Part shown: piece by piece, positions 49,500 through 63,078 of the stretch
Numbering within the stretch: the stretch's first letter is position 1
Layout of the letters: each line of letters begins with the position of its first letter
Source of the DNA: Tyto alba
Lineage: Eukaryota > Chordata > Aves > Strigiformes > Tytonidae
DNA: 64,000 nucleotides
Direction of reading: 5' to 3'
Assembly: GCF_018691265.1 (NCBI RefSeq)
Contig: NW_024881327.1
Location: 22,561,936-22,625,935, forward strand
Notes under the pieces: generated by a model
What the model was told of the DNA's origin: nothing
What the model saw: the letters and a program-made list of their open reading frames with translations, nothing else
Databases searched by the model: none
Program-made: the position numbers and the translations under genes

Positions 49500-50602
49500 T
49501 CTCCAAGGCTCTCAATATGGTTCCCCACAGCCACCTCCTAGAGAAGCCGATGCGTTACGGTCTAGACAAGGGGTCTGTGCGGTGGGTGGGGAACTGGCTG
49601 ACAGGCTGCACCCGGGGGGGTGGGTAGGAAATGGCTCCTTCCCAAACTGGCACCCTGTCACAAGTGGGGTCCCCCAGGGATCGATATTGGGCCCAACACT
49701 GTTTAATATCTTCATAAGTGATCTGGGTGATGGGATCCAGTGCACCCTGATGAAGTTTGCTAATGATACCAAACTGAGTGGGGAAGCGGACACTTTGGAA
49801 GGGAGAGCCACCCTGCAGGAAGACCTGGATAGGCCGGAAGAGTGGGCTAACAGGAACCTGATGAATTTCAACAAGGACAAGTGTAAGGTCTTGTACCTGG
49901 GAAAACAGGCTGGGATCTACCCAGCTGGGGAACAGCTCTGTGGAAAGAGACCTGCGGGGTCCTGGTGGACTACAAACTCAGTATGAGTGAACAGTGCGCT
50001 GCTGCGGCAAAGAAAGTCAACAGGATGCTGGGCTGCATCAACAAGGGCATCACCAGCAGAGATAAAGAAGTCATTATCCCACTCTACTCAGCACTTGTCA
50101 GGCCACACCTGGAATACTGTGTTCAGCTTCAGTCCCTGCTATAGAAAAAATACGTGGGCAGGCTGGAGAGGGACCAGAGGAAGGCCACAAAGATGATCAA
50201 AGGACTGGGAAGCCTGCCATTTGAGGAAAGGCTGAGAGAATAGAGTTTGTTCAGCCTTGAGAAGAGAAGGCTTAGGGGGGACCTTATCACCATGTTCCAG
50301 TATTTAAAGGGTGGCTACAAAGAAGATGGAGACTCCTTTTGTACAAGGAGTCACATGGACAAGCCAAGGAGTAATGGGTACAAGTTACTCCTGGTGAGAT
50401 TCTGATTGGACATGAGGAAGATTTTACCCAATGAGAACAATCAGCCACTGGAATAATCTCCCCAGGGAAGTGGTAGATGCCCCAAAATTGGACACTTTTA
50501 AGGTTCGGCTGGGTGGGGTGCTGGGCCATCTTGTCTCGACTGTGCTCTGCCAAGGAAGGTTGGACCAGATGGTCCTTGAATACCAGCCTGGTATTTGATG
50601 AT
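49500..50602 (+). mobile_element. CR1 LINE, 5'-truncated, with decayed reverse transcriptase
   Basis: The frame up to the stop at about 49984 encodes the later part of a CR1 reverse transcriptase. Motifs seen are VTSGVPQGSILGP, then the catalytic box as FANDTKL (49756-49767) where FADDTKL is expected, then [16 protein letters not shown]. The frame then breaks and continues in other phases with typical CR1 3' nucleotide blocks, for example 'ggaccagaggaaggccac' and 'ggttggaccagatggtcctt'. The end near 50602 is close to the CR1 tail. The 5' end and ORF1 are missing, as in most CR1 copies. The D-to-N change in the metal-binding box and the frame breaks mean it cannot be active. Confidence 0.9.
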
Positions 50603-51509
50603 TAAAAGATAACCTTTAATAATCCCCTGTTTCAGTAACTAGGTTACCAGCTTACAGCAAACCCTCATATTAGAGGCTTTCCCTCCAACAAAACTTCAGC
50701 AGTTGATGAAGAAACATGGCTTCTGGTTGAAGAAAACGAAGCACTGATACTCTAGGCCTTAGAACAGTGCCTCTAGTAGCACAGCAGGAAGCAAGTCAAA
50801 GGGGTGTAAAGCACTGACAGATTGGGGACACGCAGAAATCAGCATCCCACTGTTTGTTGTTTAAAAAAAGGGCTAGTCTAGTTGTATATCTGATTTGTTG
50901 TAATAAATTGTACATCACGGTAGTCTGTACCATGAAGAACACATCATATATTTCTGAATTTGCACCTTAATCTGGTAGGGGGTGGTTCAGATTTATTTGG
51001 AATTAGTTGCGTAACAGCCATAATCAAATTACTTTGTCATTTAAAAATAAGTAAGTTTACTTGCTTAATTAGTCCTGTCCTACTTCAGCATATGTGGAGC
51101 AAGGCAGTGTAGACTATTTACAGTCATTAACTAATGAGCTTTCAGTATGTCCCTTGTGCAAGACAATACACATTTCCACACTGGAAATTGCTTTACAATT
51201 GCAAAAGCACAGCTGAATCCCATGGATGTCTGTCCAGAGCCTGAATGTCTGTGCCCGCCATTGACTAAAATAAACAAAGCTATTTAACAACAAAAACCCC
51301 AACAACTAGGTCTTACTGTGCCTTAACATAGAAAAAGTGATGAATGTGATTAATTGCTTATTGATTTAGCCTTCATCTGTCAACTCTGAAAGCACTTGTT
51401 CTGAAGGTTTTCTCAAGTCCAACAAAAAGTTTAATTTGCTCTTGTTACAGATAGACACATACACTTTTAACATCCGTTTACTGCTTCCCCCCTGCTGCTG
51501 CTGCCCTAG
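50603..51509. other. Non-coding, nothing recognised
   Basis: Unassigned sequence between the CR1 and the solo LTR. The last five bases (51505-51509, CCTAG) are one copy of the LTR target-site duplication. Confidence 0.45.
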
Positions 51510-52581
51510 TGTCCTGGGTTGAGTGAGTGGTGGAGTTTTTTGGTGGCAGGGGAGGGGGCTATCGGGGCGGCCCCCTGTGAGAAGCTTCTCGAAGCTCCTC
51601 CAGCTCCAAGTCAGCTCCACTTCTGTTTGGGAAATTGAACCAATGGGCTGCGCCTCTGCGATAACGTATTTAAGAAGGGACGTGGTGACGGGCAGTGGGA
51701 CTGGTGAGGAGGAGTTGCTGCAGCTGCGTGAACACCAAGGTCAGTGGAGGAGCGGAGGAAGAAAGGAGGGGGGAGGTGTGCCGGAGCAGAGACCCCCCTG
51801 TATCCTGTGGTGAGACGGCAGGGCGGCACCCCCTGCTACCCATGGAGATCTACGGTGGAGCAGACATTGATTTATGGCCTGTGGCTCCTGCTCAGATGAT
51901 CAAGGTGCTGTGCCCGAAGAAGGCCGGGGTCTCGTGGGAAAAGGTAGCCCCGCTGCTGTAATTCAGCCCTGGGAGGATTGCAGCATGTGGGGGAGTCCCA
52001 CGCTGGAGCAGCTCGGGAAGGGCTGCAGCCGTGGGAGGGAATCCAGTCGGAGGAAGTCAGTGACCCATGACGGAGCAGTGTGGGGAATGCTGCGGCCCAT
52101 GGGAGGAATTCATGTCGGAGAAAGTTTGTGGAGGACTGTCTCCTGTGAGAGGGGGACCACGATGGAGCAGGAGGAACAAGTTCCGGACACTCCCCTCACC
52201 GAAGATGAAGGAAAGTGGCAGCGCTGAATGCACCCCCCATCCCCTGCCCCTGCGCCACTGGGGGAGGACGTAGAGATATCGGGAGCAGAGCTGAGCCCGG
52301 GAAGAAGGGAGGGGTGGGGGGAAGGTGTTCTCAAGATGTGGCAATGCTTCTCACTGTCCTACTCTGTTATGTGTTGTTAGTGTCTGTAATAAATGTATGT
52401 TATTTTTTTCCTTCCCCTAACGAGTCTGCCTTTTGCTCGTGACCATAAAGGGGAATTTTTCCCCATCCCAGTTCTATCTCGGACCCCAAGCCTGGCTCTC
52501 TGTCCCTTCTCATTGCCAGAGGGGAAGGGAGAGAGAGCTGCTGCATTGTGGTTGGCTGCCAACCAGGCCTAAACCACGACA
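51510..52581 (+). mobile_element. Solo ERVL-type LTR with exact 5-bp target-site duplication
   Basis: The element begins TGTCCTGGGTT and ends AACCACGACA (TG...CA). It is flanked on both sides by CCTAG (51505-51509 and 52582-52586), an exact 5-bp target-site duplication, typical of ERVL-class integration. Length is 1072 bp. A TATTTAA box at 51667-51673 and AATAAA at 52388-52393 sit where an LTR promoter and polyadenylation signal would be. It is notably GC-rich compared with its surroundings and contains degenerate repeats ('cccatgg...ggag') like the LTR at 2354-3292. There is no internal viral sequence, so it is a solo LTR. The perfect flanking repeat suggests it is the youngest of the three LTRs here. 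Confidence 0.9.
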
Positions 52582-52586
52582 CCTAG

Positions 52587-55500
52587 GCATTGTAATGGAA
52601 GCTGAGACCATTTCACTGAAGAAATGTATACAACTACTTGCAACTTTGGGATTTAATTTAGCTTTCTTTTTCTTTTTAACAGACACAAAGAACAAAAATG
52701 GGTATGTTTCTTCATTTACTGTACACGTAGTTCAGGTACCTCACAAACATTGAGAGGGTCTGATTTTTTTTTTTTTTTTTAGGTTTGTTTTTCCCCAGGT
52801 CAAATAAGCAACCGTATGTATTTTCTCTTTTAAGTTTAAATAAGATACTTACACAGCTTTCCTAGTTCTGTTGTGAAAAATCATAAAATGATTGCAAAAA
52901 AAAAAAAAAAGGCAACAAGACAAACGTACTTTTTTTATTATTACTACATAGTCCAGTTCTATGAAGAACAGCCACAGTATTTTAGCTTCCAGCAGATTTT
53001 TTACTCAGAACTTCATTATAAGGCTTTACAGGAAAGACAAACCGTTCGTTTGGGCACTGGCATTTAAATGCAAAAAAATGTCACGTTTGCCAAGAAACTT
53101 TTACATCTCTACAACTTAAGAAACGGACACAGTGAAGCCCCATACCATTTCAGAGGAAGAAAGAATGGCATCTCCCATGTCAACATGCAAAATACTGGCA
53201 GCTAGTGAGGGCAGGAGAATCCAGGAAAGACATTTGTTTCTGTCAAAATCAATCAGTAGTTTTGGGACACACATACAAGTGAGTTTGCATTAGAGTCAGT
53301 TACAAGTTAAGGCTTTGCTTAGAAGCAAAACTCCATAGTAGCACCCACGGAGGTCCTCTGAAGTATCTGCAAGGGAAGCGGCAAGAGTAAAGAGAAGACT
53401 TGAGCTGGAGCGAGGAGGAATGATGGAGCGTGGACTGACAGGGAACAGTGGAGAGCTTTAGTCAGGCACCACAACTAACAACAAACTGTTCCTCCCTCCC
53501 AGCACACACACCTGTCCCACACAGCCAGCTCTCTGGGCTACAGGTGGAAGGAGAAAGAAGGAAATGCGAACAAAAAGCTTAGATTTCACCTTAGTGGCAA
53601 CAGCAAGCAAATGACCTGCTTATGCCACGGATCATCAGATGGACTCTTCTGCTTTTGGAGGTGAGAAAGGCACACCCAAGCTCTCCAAGCAGCAAAACCT
53701 CTCATGCACCAGAAGAACAAGGTGAGCCAGAAAGTGTAATGCTCAATCAAAGCAGTGCCAGAAACCACAATTTGCCTTGGGAAGAAAACTCCAGATATTT
53801 ATGCATTTTATAAGAAGCTGCCTTTGACTGTTAAATGAGTCTGGAAACACATCATGCCAATCGGCCAGATACTGTGATCAAGGAGTATGCAGACCATGCA
53901 GGTGTTCCCTCAAAGTCTGCCTACTAGTGTTTCAGAGCATGGTAACTTGGCAGTATCAAAGATTTTAAAGGTCTTTTGTAGCTAAGTCTGCTCCCACACT
54001 GTTACTTAGAAGAGAAGTCAATAATTATAAAGGAGTTAGTCTGTTTACATACTGAGAAGCACTGTACTCAGGACATTTTCTGATCTATAGTGAATCAGCT
54101 CTGAACTGTATTAATTGTGTATGGTACAATCTCAGTCTAATTTGTTTTGCAAAGTTTGTTCTCCTAGCTCAAGGGTTATGCATGAGCAATGGAAGAATCC
54201 CAGTAGTGAGGCTGCCTCTGCTGGATATTTTGGATTAAAGGTAACTCCAGTCATAAAGCTTGCTTAAGTTTTTCCACTATTAGTCTTGTCTTTTAATCTT
54301 GCTAAGATTTCTCTATTAGGCAGATACCCAGTGTAGGAAAAAAAAAAAAATAAAATCCCTAAACTTTTCCCTCTTTCTATTTTACTGAAAACGGTTCATC
54401 TCACTAAGAAAGATAAACAAATAAATATTTTTTTTTTGTCTGTAGTAAAAAAAAAATAGACCACAAGCACTGAGTCATAGGCAAGTGCTAAAGTGCCATC
54501 TTGTTTTTAAAGCGGAACTTTAATTCAGGTACCTGGAGGTGTTTGGATTAGACATAGCCTTTTCTGAGGCTACACCCACCGTCTGAATTGCACTGGCATT
54601 GAAACCTGCGAGTAGTTACGTAGCTTTCGCATCGACTTAGTTCCTAAAATGCTACATCTGCATTCCTGCAAGAGGTGGACACACACCATTCCTTAAGAGC
54701 TGGAAACAGTTTTCTTAAGACAGCCACGTCCAGCTGCAGAAGGTGTGCCTTCTGCATGAACCAGGTGGGGAAAAGAAGCAGAAGCAACTGCATGGAGAGG
54801 AGAAAATGGGGAGGAAAAAACAAATGATAAAACAGTGAGAGGAGCAGGAGCGAGAGTGTCAGGAGATGCCAGAGGAAAGAGAACAGGAAGACAGCCGAGA
54901 GCGGCAGGCTATGAAAATCTAGCAACTGCAGTATACTCCTCTGCTGACCCCCTTACTCCCTAAATTAATCAGTCCTTTGCTGTCCTCTGAAATCTCAACC
55001 AAAATGTGCCTCCCTACCCACAGCAGCTGCTGTTACCACATTTTCTTCAAATTATGCTGAGAGACAGTAGGTCTAAATTGATCCTCTAAGAAAAGAATAT
55101 TAAAATTAAAAATACATATTATTCCAAGCAACCATTCTTTAGATTTAAAAGCAAGATAAGTTACATTGAAAGTATACTAAGGCTGTGAAGCGTCCAGAAG
55201 CCAACAAATGTAGCAGCAACTCACTCCCCTTCGATTTTGAATGCAATACAGTCTCTTTGTATGATCCCCAAATTCCTTTTACAAAGCTCCCTTGTTTCCC
55301 TCAGTGCACAGGACAGGCTACGTTCTTGTGATGAATGAGGATGGCATAAACAAGGAGAAAGGCTTCTGCTTTGTTCCAGCTTTCAAGACAGTAAATAAGA
55401 TAATGCCTCGCAAGAGAAAGGATGGTGTTACAGACCAAGCAGGTCTAAGGGACAACTGAATTCTCACTCCAATTCTGACAGGTGCTACACGGTCAACCCA

Positions 55501-58500
55501 GTAGGTTGTGTTGTTTGGCCTGTACCCAGACTGTGACACCAGTGGTTGGATTTTGGAAGTGCTGATCACAACGGCAATCAAGACGGAGCGAGCTATGCTG
55601 CCATCATAGGAAATAGTGTAAAATGTATCCTAATTTTTTACATCTCAGTTCAGGCTCTCAAAATTATCCAGCAATCTTGCTTTCAAATTTTGTACCTCAG
55701 AGTTCCGTAAAACACAGGCACGATATCCTGTGTCTTTCTGGATATGAGGAAGATTACAACAACTAACCCAAAAAGAGGTCTAAAAGCCCTCAAACAGAGG
55801 TGATTTAGTTCAATACCAGCATGCCTTCAAGGATAGCGGAATTAAGCAATACAGGGAGAGCACCACAGGAGAATTGATAAGAAACTGAATCATCTCAGTG
55901 TAAGGTTTGGATGGTTCACAAAATAAGTAGGGCTCAGGCCTACACACAGTGCTGAGCATTAACACCCTGCGTGTTATACAAGGCAGAGACTTTGTGAAAG
56001 GGACAGCATGGGGAAAAATAGGAGAGATGTGATTGTGTGATTAGGAGCCCTGTGTGTACACGGCAGCAGATTACATACGGGCACTTACTATAATCCTAGT
56101 GTTTTCTTACTTGGTAGTGCTTGAACGTATGAGCTAGACAGCCGGGGATTTTATTTTTTAAACTGAGGGGTGGGTATCAGTTGGTGTGGAGAATATAAAA
56201 TACAGCAGAACATAGCTCCCACGTGCCTGTCTGGGGAAAGGCAGAATAGCAGCTGTTCAGCCTGGAGAGGACAATAAAGCAGCTTTTTACTCCCATTTAC
56301 TCAAGGTGCACATCACAACCTCCCACCAGGCCATCTACACCAACCTCTGCTCTGCCAACAGGTAGAACATACTGCCTTTGCTCTGTGAGGATCTTGATTA
56401 TACCTTTACCCCCCAAAACATCTGTGCACTAATTTTCTCCTTCGACCTCTGATCAGACCTCTGTATTTATTTCTCCCACCTGAGACTGCTCAGTTGATTA
56501 TCTACCTCCTTTTCATCAAGTAGCCTGCTAGTGCAGTGCATGCCCATAGCATTCGAGATAAACATCCCAGCCACCCAAATGGGTTTGAAACAAAGCCAGG
56601 TGACTTTGCCTATCCCCATTTCAAGCTCCCACTTTCAACAATGCCTCTGTTACACAACATTGCAACAACATACCGGCACAAATCCTGCTTCCCACGGCCC
56701 TCAATGCCAGGGCTACCCACAGTCAGAAATACCTGCTCAAACCACAATTTACCAATTTAATTTTACTCTTTTTTTTTTTTTTGCGCAATTTTTACTCCTG
56801 CTCCAGGCACGCAGGACAAAGGCAGCACAGCACGAGCCTGTACAGAATTACCTCCCAGTGCCAAACAGGCAGACACCTGGCTGAGCAGCACCTTTACTGC
56901 ATGGAGATTTACCTGTGCTATGTGGAGGTTAACTGTCCTTGCTAAACAACCCTGGTGTTGACAGCTGCAGCTTGCACAGGTGATTGTGATTTCCTGTTTC
57001 TGAGAGCTGTGTTACCAGCCAGACCACCACTCTCCTTAATTTAGAAAGCTGCTTCGTGTTTTCTTGTGCTCTAGTTCCACACCTCCATGCGCAGGCTGAG
57101 GACTGCCACATGAGTAACAGCGCCGAGGTTTCACAACACTTTCCCCGCTCAAAACAGTCGGCGAGGAAACCCACAGGTATTGTAATTGTAAATATTTCCC
57201 ACAGACTAAACCCAACAGGTACCAGCAAGCAGTCTCGCTCCTTTGCATTTTTTAGTGTAACATGACAAAGGAGCGTGCTCAAGAACCACCGCATGGAGTG
57301 AGGTATATCTACTTAATTTTACCTGTGTGAACAATTTATTTAAATTTAAATGTGCAGTTGAAAGTTTGTGACGATTATACTTTTCAGTTGTGGGTATCCA
57401 CCAAATAGTTTCTTATTTAATAGATCAAAAAAGAGTAGTAGAACAGTTTTTCCCAGCATAAGGCATGAAACTGATCACTGCTACTGTAAATCACAAGCAA
57501 GAACAGAGCTAATCTCAGCAATTTTTTTTTTATAGTCACCTGTTCCTACAGTTTCTAAACTGCTGTCTCAAACCTTTGAAGTATTTTCAAATCTAAATTC
57601 TTGCTACAGCTAGTAAAATATGAGGTTTCTTTTCTGGTATTGACTGTCTCAGAGGCACCACCTTCTGTAGTGCCCTTTACAGGTGCCAGGCCCCCGAGCT
57701 GGCCCCTGCAGACAAGCACCCGCACCTTTGGGCTCTCCATGGACCCATGTGCCAGGTCAGCTGGAGAGTCAGAGTTCCAGCAACAAAAGCACAATCCGTT
57801 CTGCAACACGTACCAGGGAGACCTAAGCCACATCACTACAAAACACCAGCCTCCACTGTACACGTATATAAAAAAATATGAAAGACATAGAGATTTGAGA
57901 TGGAATATGATGACTGCAATCCTAATAGAGTTCAGCAGCTTAACCCTGGACTATAGAGTGCCCGATGACACTGTTTTTAAACACAGATGTCTAACTTATA
58001 AAAGGAAATAATAGTATCCATAACTTTATCTTCTAGAGAAATACAGTGAAAAATTGCTTTTTCTTTCCTTTTGAACACATATACCACCTAAAAAGATTAA
58101 TAAGTAAAAATGTGAAAGCTAGCCAACATATAAATCCCAGCTTTTTTCTTTGCAAGATGCTCAAGTTTCCAAGTTAATTTGGTTATGAAAGCTTTTAAAC
58201 ACAAATTATGTCAATTACCTATACTAAATATTTGGGTTGCAATAACAAAAAAAGAGTTAATTATTATGTTACTTTTAGTCTTCTAAAGTCATGCTAATGA
58301 CAACACTAATCAAAGATTGCAGGCACTTAACCTTTTCAGTCCTTGTCTGTTGTAGGTGGATTTCATTGAGCAATAAGATTTATAGCTTTATCATGATGCA
58401 ATGTGCATGAGCCTGAATTCACTCAGTTGCTAATGAAATGTGATTTGGGGACTCTTGCTCCACCTGAGTAATAATCAGGGCTCATCACAGATAGGTCTAG

Positions 58501-61500
58501 GAAAGGGCTGGGAAATAGTTAAGCTTGTTTTGCAGTTACTTTGAGCTCTTAGGAAAGGAGTGATTCTTCTACAATATCAGCCTGAAGTTTTCTGCCTATA
58601 CAAGAGAGGTAATGATAAGGTCTTTAACTTATTTACAAGTGATATGGTTATACGAAGCCCGACAACAAGACTGCTTTAATAAATCTTTTAAATTTAGTGC
58701 CTTTAAAAGCGTGAGATGGGTAGTTTGCCTTCTCAGGCAGCTCGAGTAACATGTTAATTAAGCGACTGGCTTCAGAGAAAGCTTGCAGAACTTGCTCTAT
58801 GTAATGCCTGTTAACTTGAAATTCTGCTTTTGATAGTTGCCTGCCAGCACAACAAACAACTCTGCGTAGGTTTCCTAAAGCAAAAAGAAGATCCTAAAGG
58901 TAGTTCCTCCTTATGGGGAAAACAAGGCATTGCATTCCTCTCTCCTTGATGAAGATTATAATGGCTCCATATTAACTACAAGCAGAAGGGCCTCTCAGGC
59001 ACCTAAGTTATGAATAATCTTTAAAATAATCAGGGTAGTAAGAAGGTAATTCCTACCCTCATAAAAATAAAAACTTTAAAAGCAGCTAAAGGTAGAAGCT
59101 AGACTGTGACTTGTAAGGTGTCTTGTCTGTATGTGCTATCAGCTGGAAAAAAGAAAAAAAAATATCTAGATGAGTAGTAAAATACCTGTCTCCTTAATGC
59201 AGACTGTAACTCAGCTGCAGAGCAGAGTCCTGCTTAAAGTCCTTCTCTCTCCAGGGAACTGCTCCTCTTTCTTTCCTTGGTAAGGGTGGTCTCAGGCTCC
59301 TCTTAAAGGAGAACTGCTGCCTGGGAACTGAAAACTACGCAACAGCTTTTAAAAATTAGTAATTTTCCTGAATCGCAAGACTTTATATTTGGTGATTATA
59401 AGATGGAGGAGTTTTTCAAAATGGACTTCAAATACACCAAAGTGCTCTAGAGAAAGCTTTCCCCCATGTTGATTTTATGTAGTTTTTACTGTAAAATTCA
59501 TACAGTTCTGATTCTTTTGTAGCTTAAAGGAACACTTTTTGAGGGATTTTGTATTTTCCATGAACATTCTTAATTCAGATCAAATTCAGGCATTTTTGTA
59601 AAAGAAAGCCATTTCCTTTTACATTGAACCGAAGGCTTGTATATCTAAATTTCCACTGCAAATGGACAGTGGGTTCCTTTTTTTATCGAAAAAAGGTTTT
59701 CACTCATCTCCCAGAATATTTTAATGATATTTACACCGTGTGTTTATGTGTGTGTGTGAGGGGGGTTTCTGTTGTGTGGGTGTGGTGGTTTTTTTGTGGG
59801 TGGATTATTTTCTTTCCCTGATTAGTGTACGTGGTGGTAGGACTGTGGATCTGAAGAGCTTTTAACATCAAGGTGCTAGGAAGCATTTCAGTGCAGTCCA
59901 GCCTTCCTAGCACTTTGGAGTACTGCTTGCTTTAGAGATGCAAGTACACAGTGCGAGTCAGGGATGAGGAGTCATCCAGAGAATTGATAGGTCAGCAAAC
60001 CTCAGTCTTACAGATCAGGTCCTACTTCTTTCTTAATGATGTTATCTACTTATCACACTCCCTTTGAAATTATTTCATTCTGTATTTGATTTAGGGAGAG
60101 AAAAAAATCATCATGAGACCTGCTCCTAATACAGGTCCTTTATGTGTCAGGGTTCTGCCCCCATTAACCAAGGACTAGATGCAGAAGTGGGTTTGGTTTT
60201 TTGTTGTTGTGTTTTTTGTTTTGTTTCCTAGTGCCACGATCCAACTGGCGTTCATAGAACTAATCCACACAGAGGGCTCCTCGGCCCTTTCTGAGGCGCT
60301 AGCCCAGACTAACACCGTACCTGATGCAGATGCTGGGGCTGCACTGAGCGCTCCTCAGTGGGGCTGGACCAGGTTACAGAAATACGTGGTGGCTGCTTTC
60401 CTTTGGGCCTGTACAGGAGGCTGCAGTGCCTCTGTTCCGTGGGCTGTTTGCCCACACTGTGGGACGAGGCTCAGTGCTCTCCAGAGCCTGAGGAGACTCA
60501 AGGCCGTGCTCCTGATGTCTGGAGCTGGCTGAGGACACTGTCCATCTTTCCTTCCTGCTGAGCATAAGCCACTGCACAGAAACAAATCCCAAATTTGTGA
60601 GGCCGGAAAGAGGAAGAAAGAGAAGACTTTGGCATAAGTTAGCTATTATTCTGTGGAACAAGTCTGATGTTTGTGCTCCAGAAATCTTGTGATTTATGTT
60701 CAAGTGCCCCTGGGGTTAAAACACTGGAGAGTAGATGTGGGAATCTAGCCCACAGTCCTGAGTCAAGAGCAATAAATCTAAGCTGTCCCGCACACTGGTA
60801 ACTTCTCTGCTGTCTGAAGCTTCTTGGCTCTTCTCAATATATAGATCATCTCCTCTGCGTACCCTTATCCTGACTTCAAAGGAAAGCCTACTCAGCTCTA
60901 AGAGCAAAGAGCCCTTGCTGTGGATGGGGAAAGGAAAATTGCTTGCTGAGCACAGCTGGGGCATGAACATGGTCAAGCGGCTCGAGGACAGCCCCCCTGC
61001 TCACTAACTGGTTAGCCAGTAGGTCTGCATATGGTTTTAGCTGGCAGAAAATGTGCTGGCAACATGAGGTAGCTCAGCCATCAAGGAAAGAGGTGGAGAT
61101 GGGGATTGCAGTCAAAAAGATTTTATTAAACTTCCATTTTCTTTTCAGCAGATGGAGATCCTGACTCTTCACTAGAGTATGTCCCTGTCCCACCACAGAC
61201 ACATCCACACGCATATACACAGACAGTGTGCCATACATTCCCTTGCTAGGGCTTGACTGACAGCAAGAACAGGATTTATCTTCTGGGAGACTTGGTTGAA
61301 CACAAGTTCGAGGTCCTGTGCTTTTCTGCCTGCAGAAGGGAATATTGTTTGCCTAGTCATGCGGTGAGCTATGCCACCCTGCTAACGCGTGACAGTTGGG
61401 TGCCCTGCAGCTAAGCCTCTTTTGAAGATGAGGGCAGAGGAGAAGCGAAAGAATAAAACAGTAATAACAACAAAAAGAATTTGCTTCTTCCTCAAGGCTT

Positions 61501-61595
61501 TTGTGAAAAAGCATAGAAATGCTCTTCTTACAGTCTAAGCAGTCAAGGAACTGACTGACATTCCCAAAGCTTCTCCCTTACTATGGTTAAATTTA
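52587..61595. other. Long non-coding stretch, no gene recognised
   Basis: The longest frames (54644-54925 minus, 57601-58011 plus, 60179-60532 plus) have no domain or splice support. A poly-T run lies at about 56769-56782 and a GT-rich simple stretch at about 59740-59800. About 58270-58880 has an even, motif-dense texture that might mark conserved non-coding DNA. In mammals PCM1 lies beyond ASAH1, tail to tail. I searched by eye on the minus strand for its C-terminal exon and did not find it. Confidence 0.4.
59738..59800 (+). repeat. GT-rich simple sequence
   Basis: Irregular (GT)n interspersed with G and T runs, for example 'tgtgtgtgtgtgag' and 'gtgtgggtgtggtgg'. It is a potential Z-DNA or slippage-prone tract. 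Confidence 0.7.
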
Positions 61596-61599
61596 ACTC

Positions 61600-61795
61600 T
61601 CTTGGAACAGAACAGAAGAATTTGGGTTAGATGGCACCTCTGGAAGCCATCTGGTCCAGCCCTTGCTGATGACACCAGTAATCTCAAAGCAAGGTCAGGC
61701 TGCTCAGGCTCTTGTCCAGTTCAAGTACAGAGACATGACCTCCTCCCTGGGCAGCCTCCCCCAGTGTTCCCCCGTGTGAAATTTAGGTCAGTGCG
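61600..61795 (-). mobile_element. CR1 LINE 3' fragment (antisense)
   Basis: The + strand shows the reverse complement of CR1 3' sequence: 'gggttagatggcacctctgg', 'catctggtccagcccttgctg' and 'cctccctgggcagcctcccc'. It is diverged, lacks coding capacity, and has approximate boundaries. Confidence 0.7.
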
Positions 61796-63064
61796 GTGTT
61801 ACTGCCTTCAGGGTTTCCAGCCTCAGACCGGCAGGTTTACCTTTGGTTTCCGTTATCCAAAAGGTGGTGCTTCCCCTGTGAGATGCAAATTTAATTATGG
61901 CTCAACTACTAGGCTGCTGCAGATAGGTTTTGTTCCTTTAGCTAGGATTTCTGATGAAGGTCACCAATTGTCTGGGCTTGAGCAAGATGCCCCTCAGCAG
62001 TGGGTGCCAGTGCTGGCAGTGCCATAACATGCCATCCCACTACTCACCCACCTCCTGATCCAGTGGCTGCGCCAGCGCTATTTGGCTGCACGCTGCATGG
62101 TTGTCTTCAAAACAATCTGGCTAGAGGCTGCAGTATCAAATACTAATATAGGATTTTAACATGCCTCAAAGAAGGGAATTGGAATGTGGCTTTACTGAAA
62201 CGTACCTCAGGTTTTTTTCTTCTCCCCCCACTCTTTACAAATAAGAAACAGTTAGGACAGTTGGACTGATTAAAATTATTTAAATTCTAGATAATGCGTT
62301 AGGAATTGGTTATTGCCAGAAGCCCTGTTTCTACAGGGGAGGAGAGCACTAAGGAGGAAGATGTTCTGCTACAAATGTTCCCTGGTGATTTATCGTGGTG
62401 GAACAAGCAGGCACAGCCCTAAGCACCCTGTGCTGGGTGAAGGCAGTGCCAGACAAGATGGAGTATCCTGTGCCCCAGTTTTGCTAGGCCTTTGGCCACA
62501 GCGGCCAGCAGTAAAATCTTGAAAAGCAAGCTAAAAGGTGCTCAAACACCTCTTGTGGCTTTGCCACACAAGGAGATAGTTTCCTCTGTTTCACGTACTG
62601 TTATGAACTAAGCTGAAGGTTTCTTGCCCAGTTTGTGTCCTGAGCTTTACTTTTGAAGGCAGGCAGTGCTGACTTCAGATCTTACCTGGCTGGCGGTGAA
62701 TAAAAACAGGTACTTCAGGCAGACCTAGACATGCAAGTTAGCTGTGCTGTCTTCTGCAAAGAGGGTTGTTATGAACTTTATGTAACCCATTTTCCTAGAC
62801 ACCTTCTGTGCGTTTTTACACAAGAGGACCTGATTATTTCAGGTGTAATCATTGTACTTTAAGATTAGGTAATCTTTGATATCTATTGATACCTTCCCAT
62901 TGCCAGGTGCAGGTTAAGCATTTTACATTAATCTATTCAGTGAGACTCGTGCAGCAGCGCAGCCCGGCAAATTACCTGCTTTATGCCTGCCCGTGAGCAC
63001 TAAGAAAGGTTCACCACAGCTCACCTCCCTTCTGTTTGCTGGACAGCACTTCTCTTTCTGACAG
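61796..63064. other. Non-coding upstream of the GTF2E1-like exon
   Basis: No gene recognised. The last bases form a pyrimidine-rich tract ending CTGACAG (AG at 63063-63064), a good splice acceptor, so this stretch is probably an intron of the GTF2E1-like gene with its 5' UTR exon further upstream or unrecognised. Confidence 0.45.
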
Positions 63065-63078
63065 TGGTTCAGCTCCTG

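Noticed and set aside
51523..52344. Several overlapping frames of 60-117 codons in GC-rich DNA
   Set aside because: All lie inside the solo LTR and are not retroviral or host proteins.
57601..58011. 136-codon plus-strand frame
   Set aside because: No domain, no splice context, low-complexity start, and an overlapping frame on the opposite strand. Probably chance.
60179..60532. 117-codon frame with an acceptor-like tract and CPHC
   Set aside because: The pyrimidine tract is part of a T/G simple stretch, no donor or family match was found, and a single CxxC is not evidence of a zinc finger.
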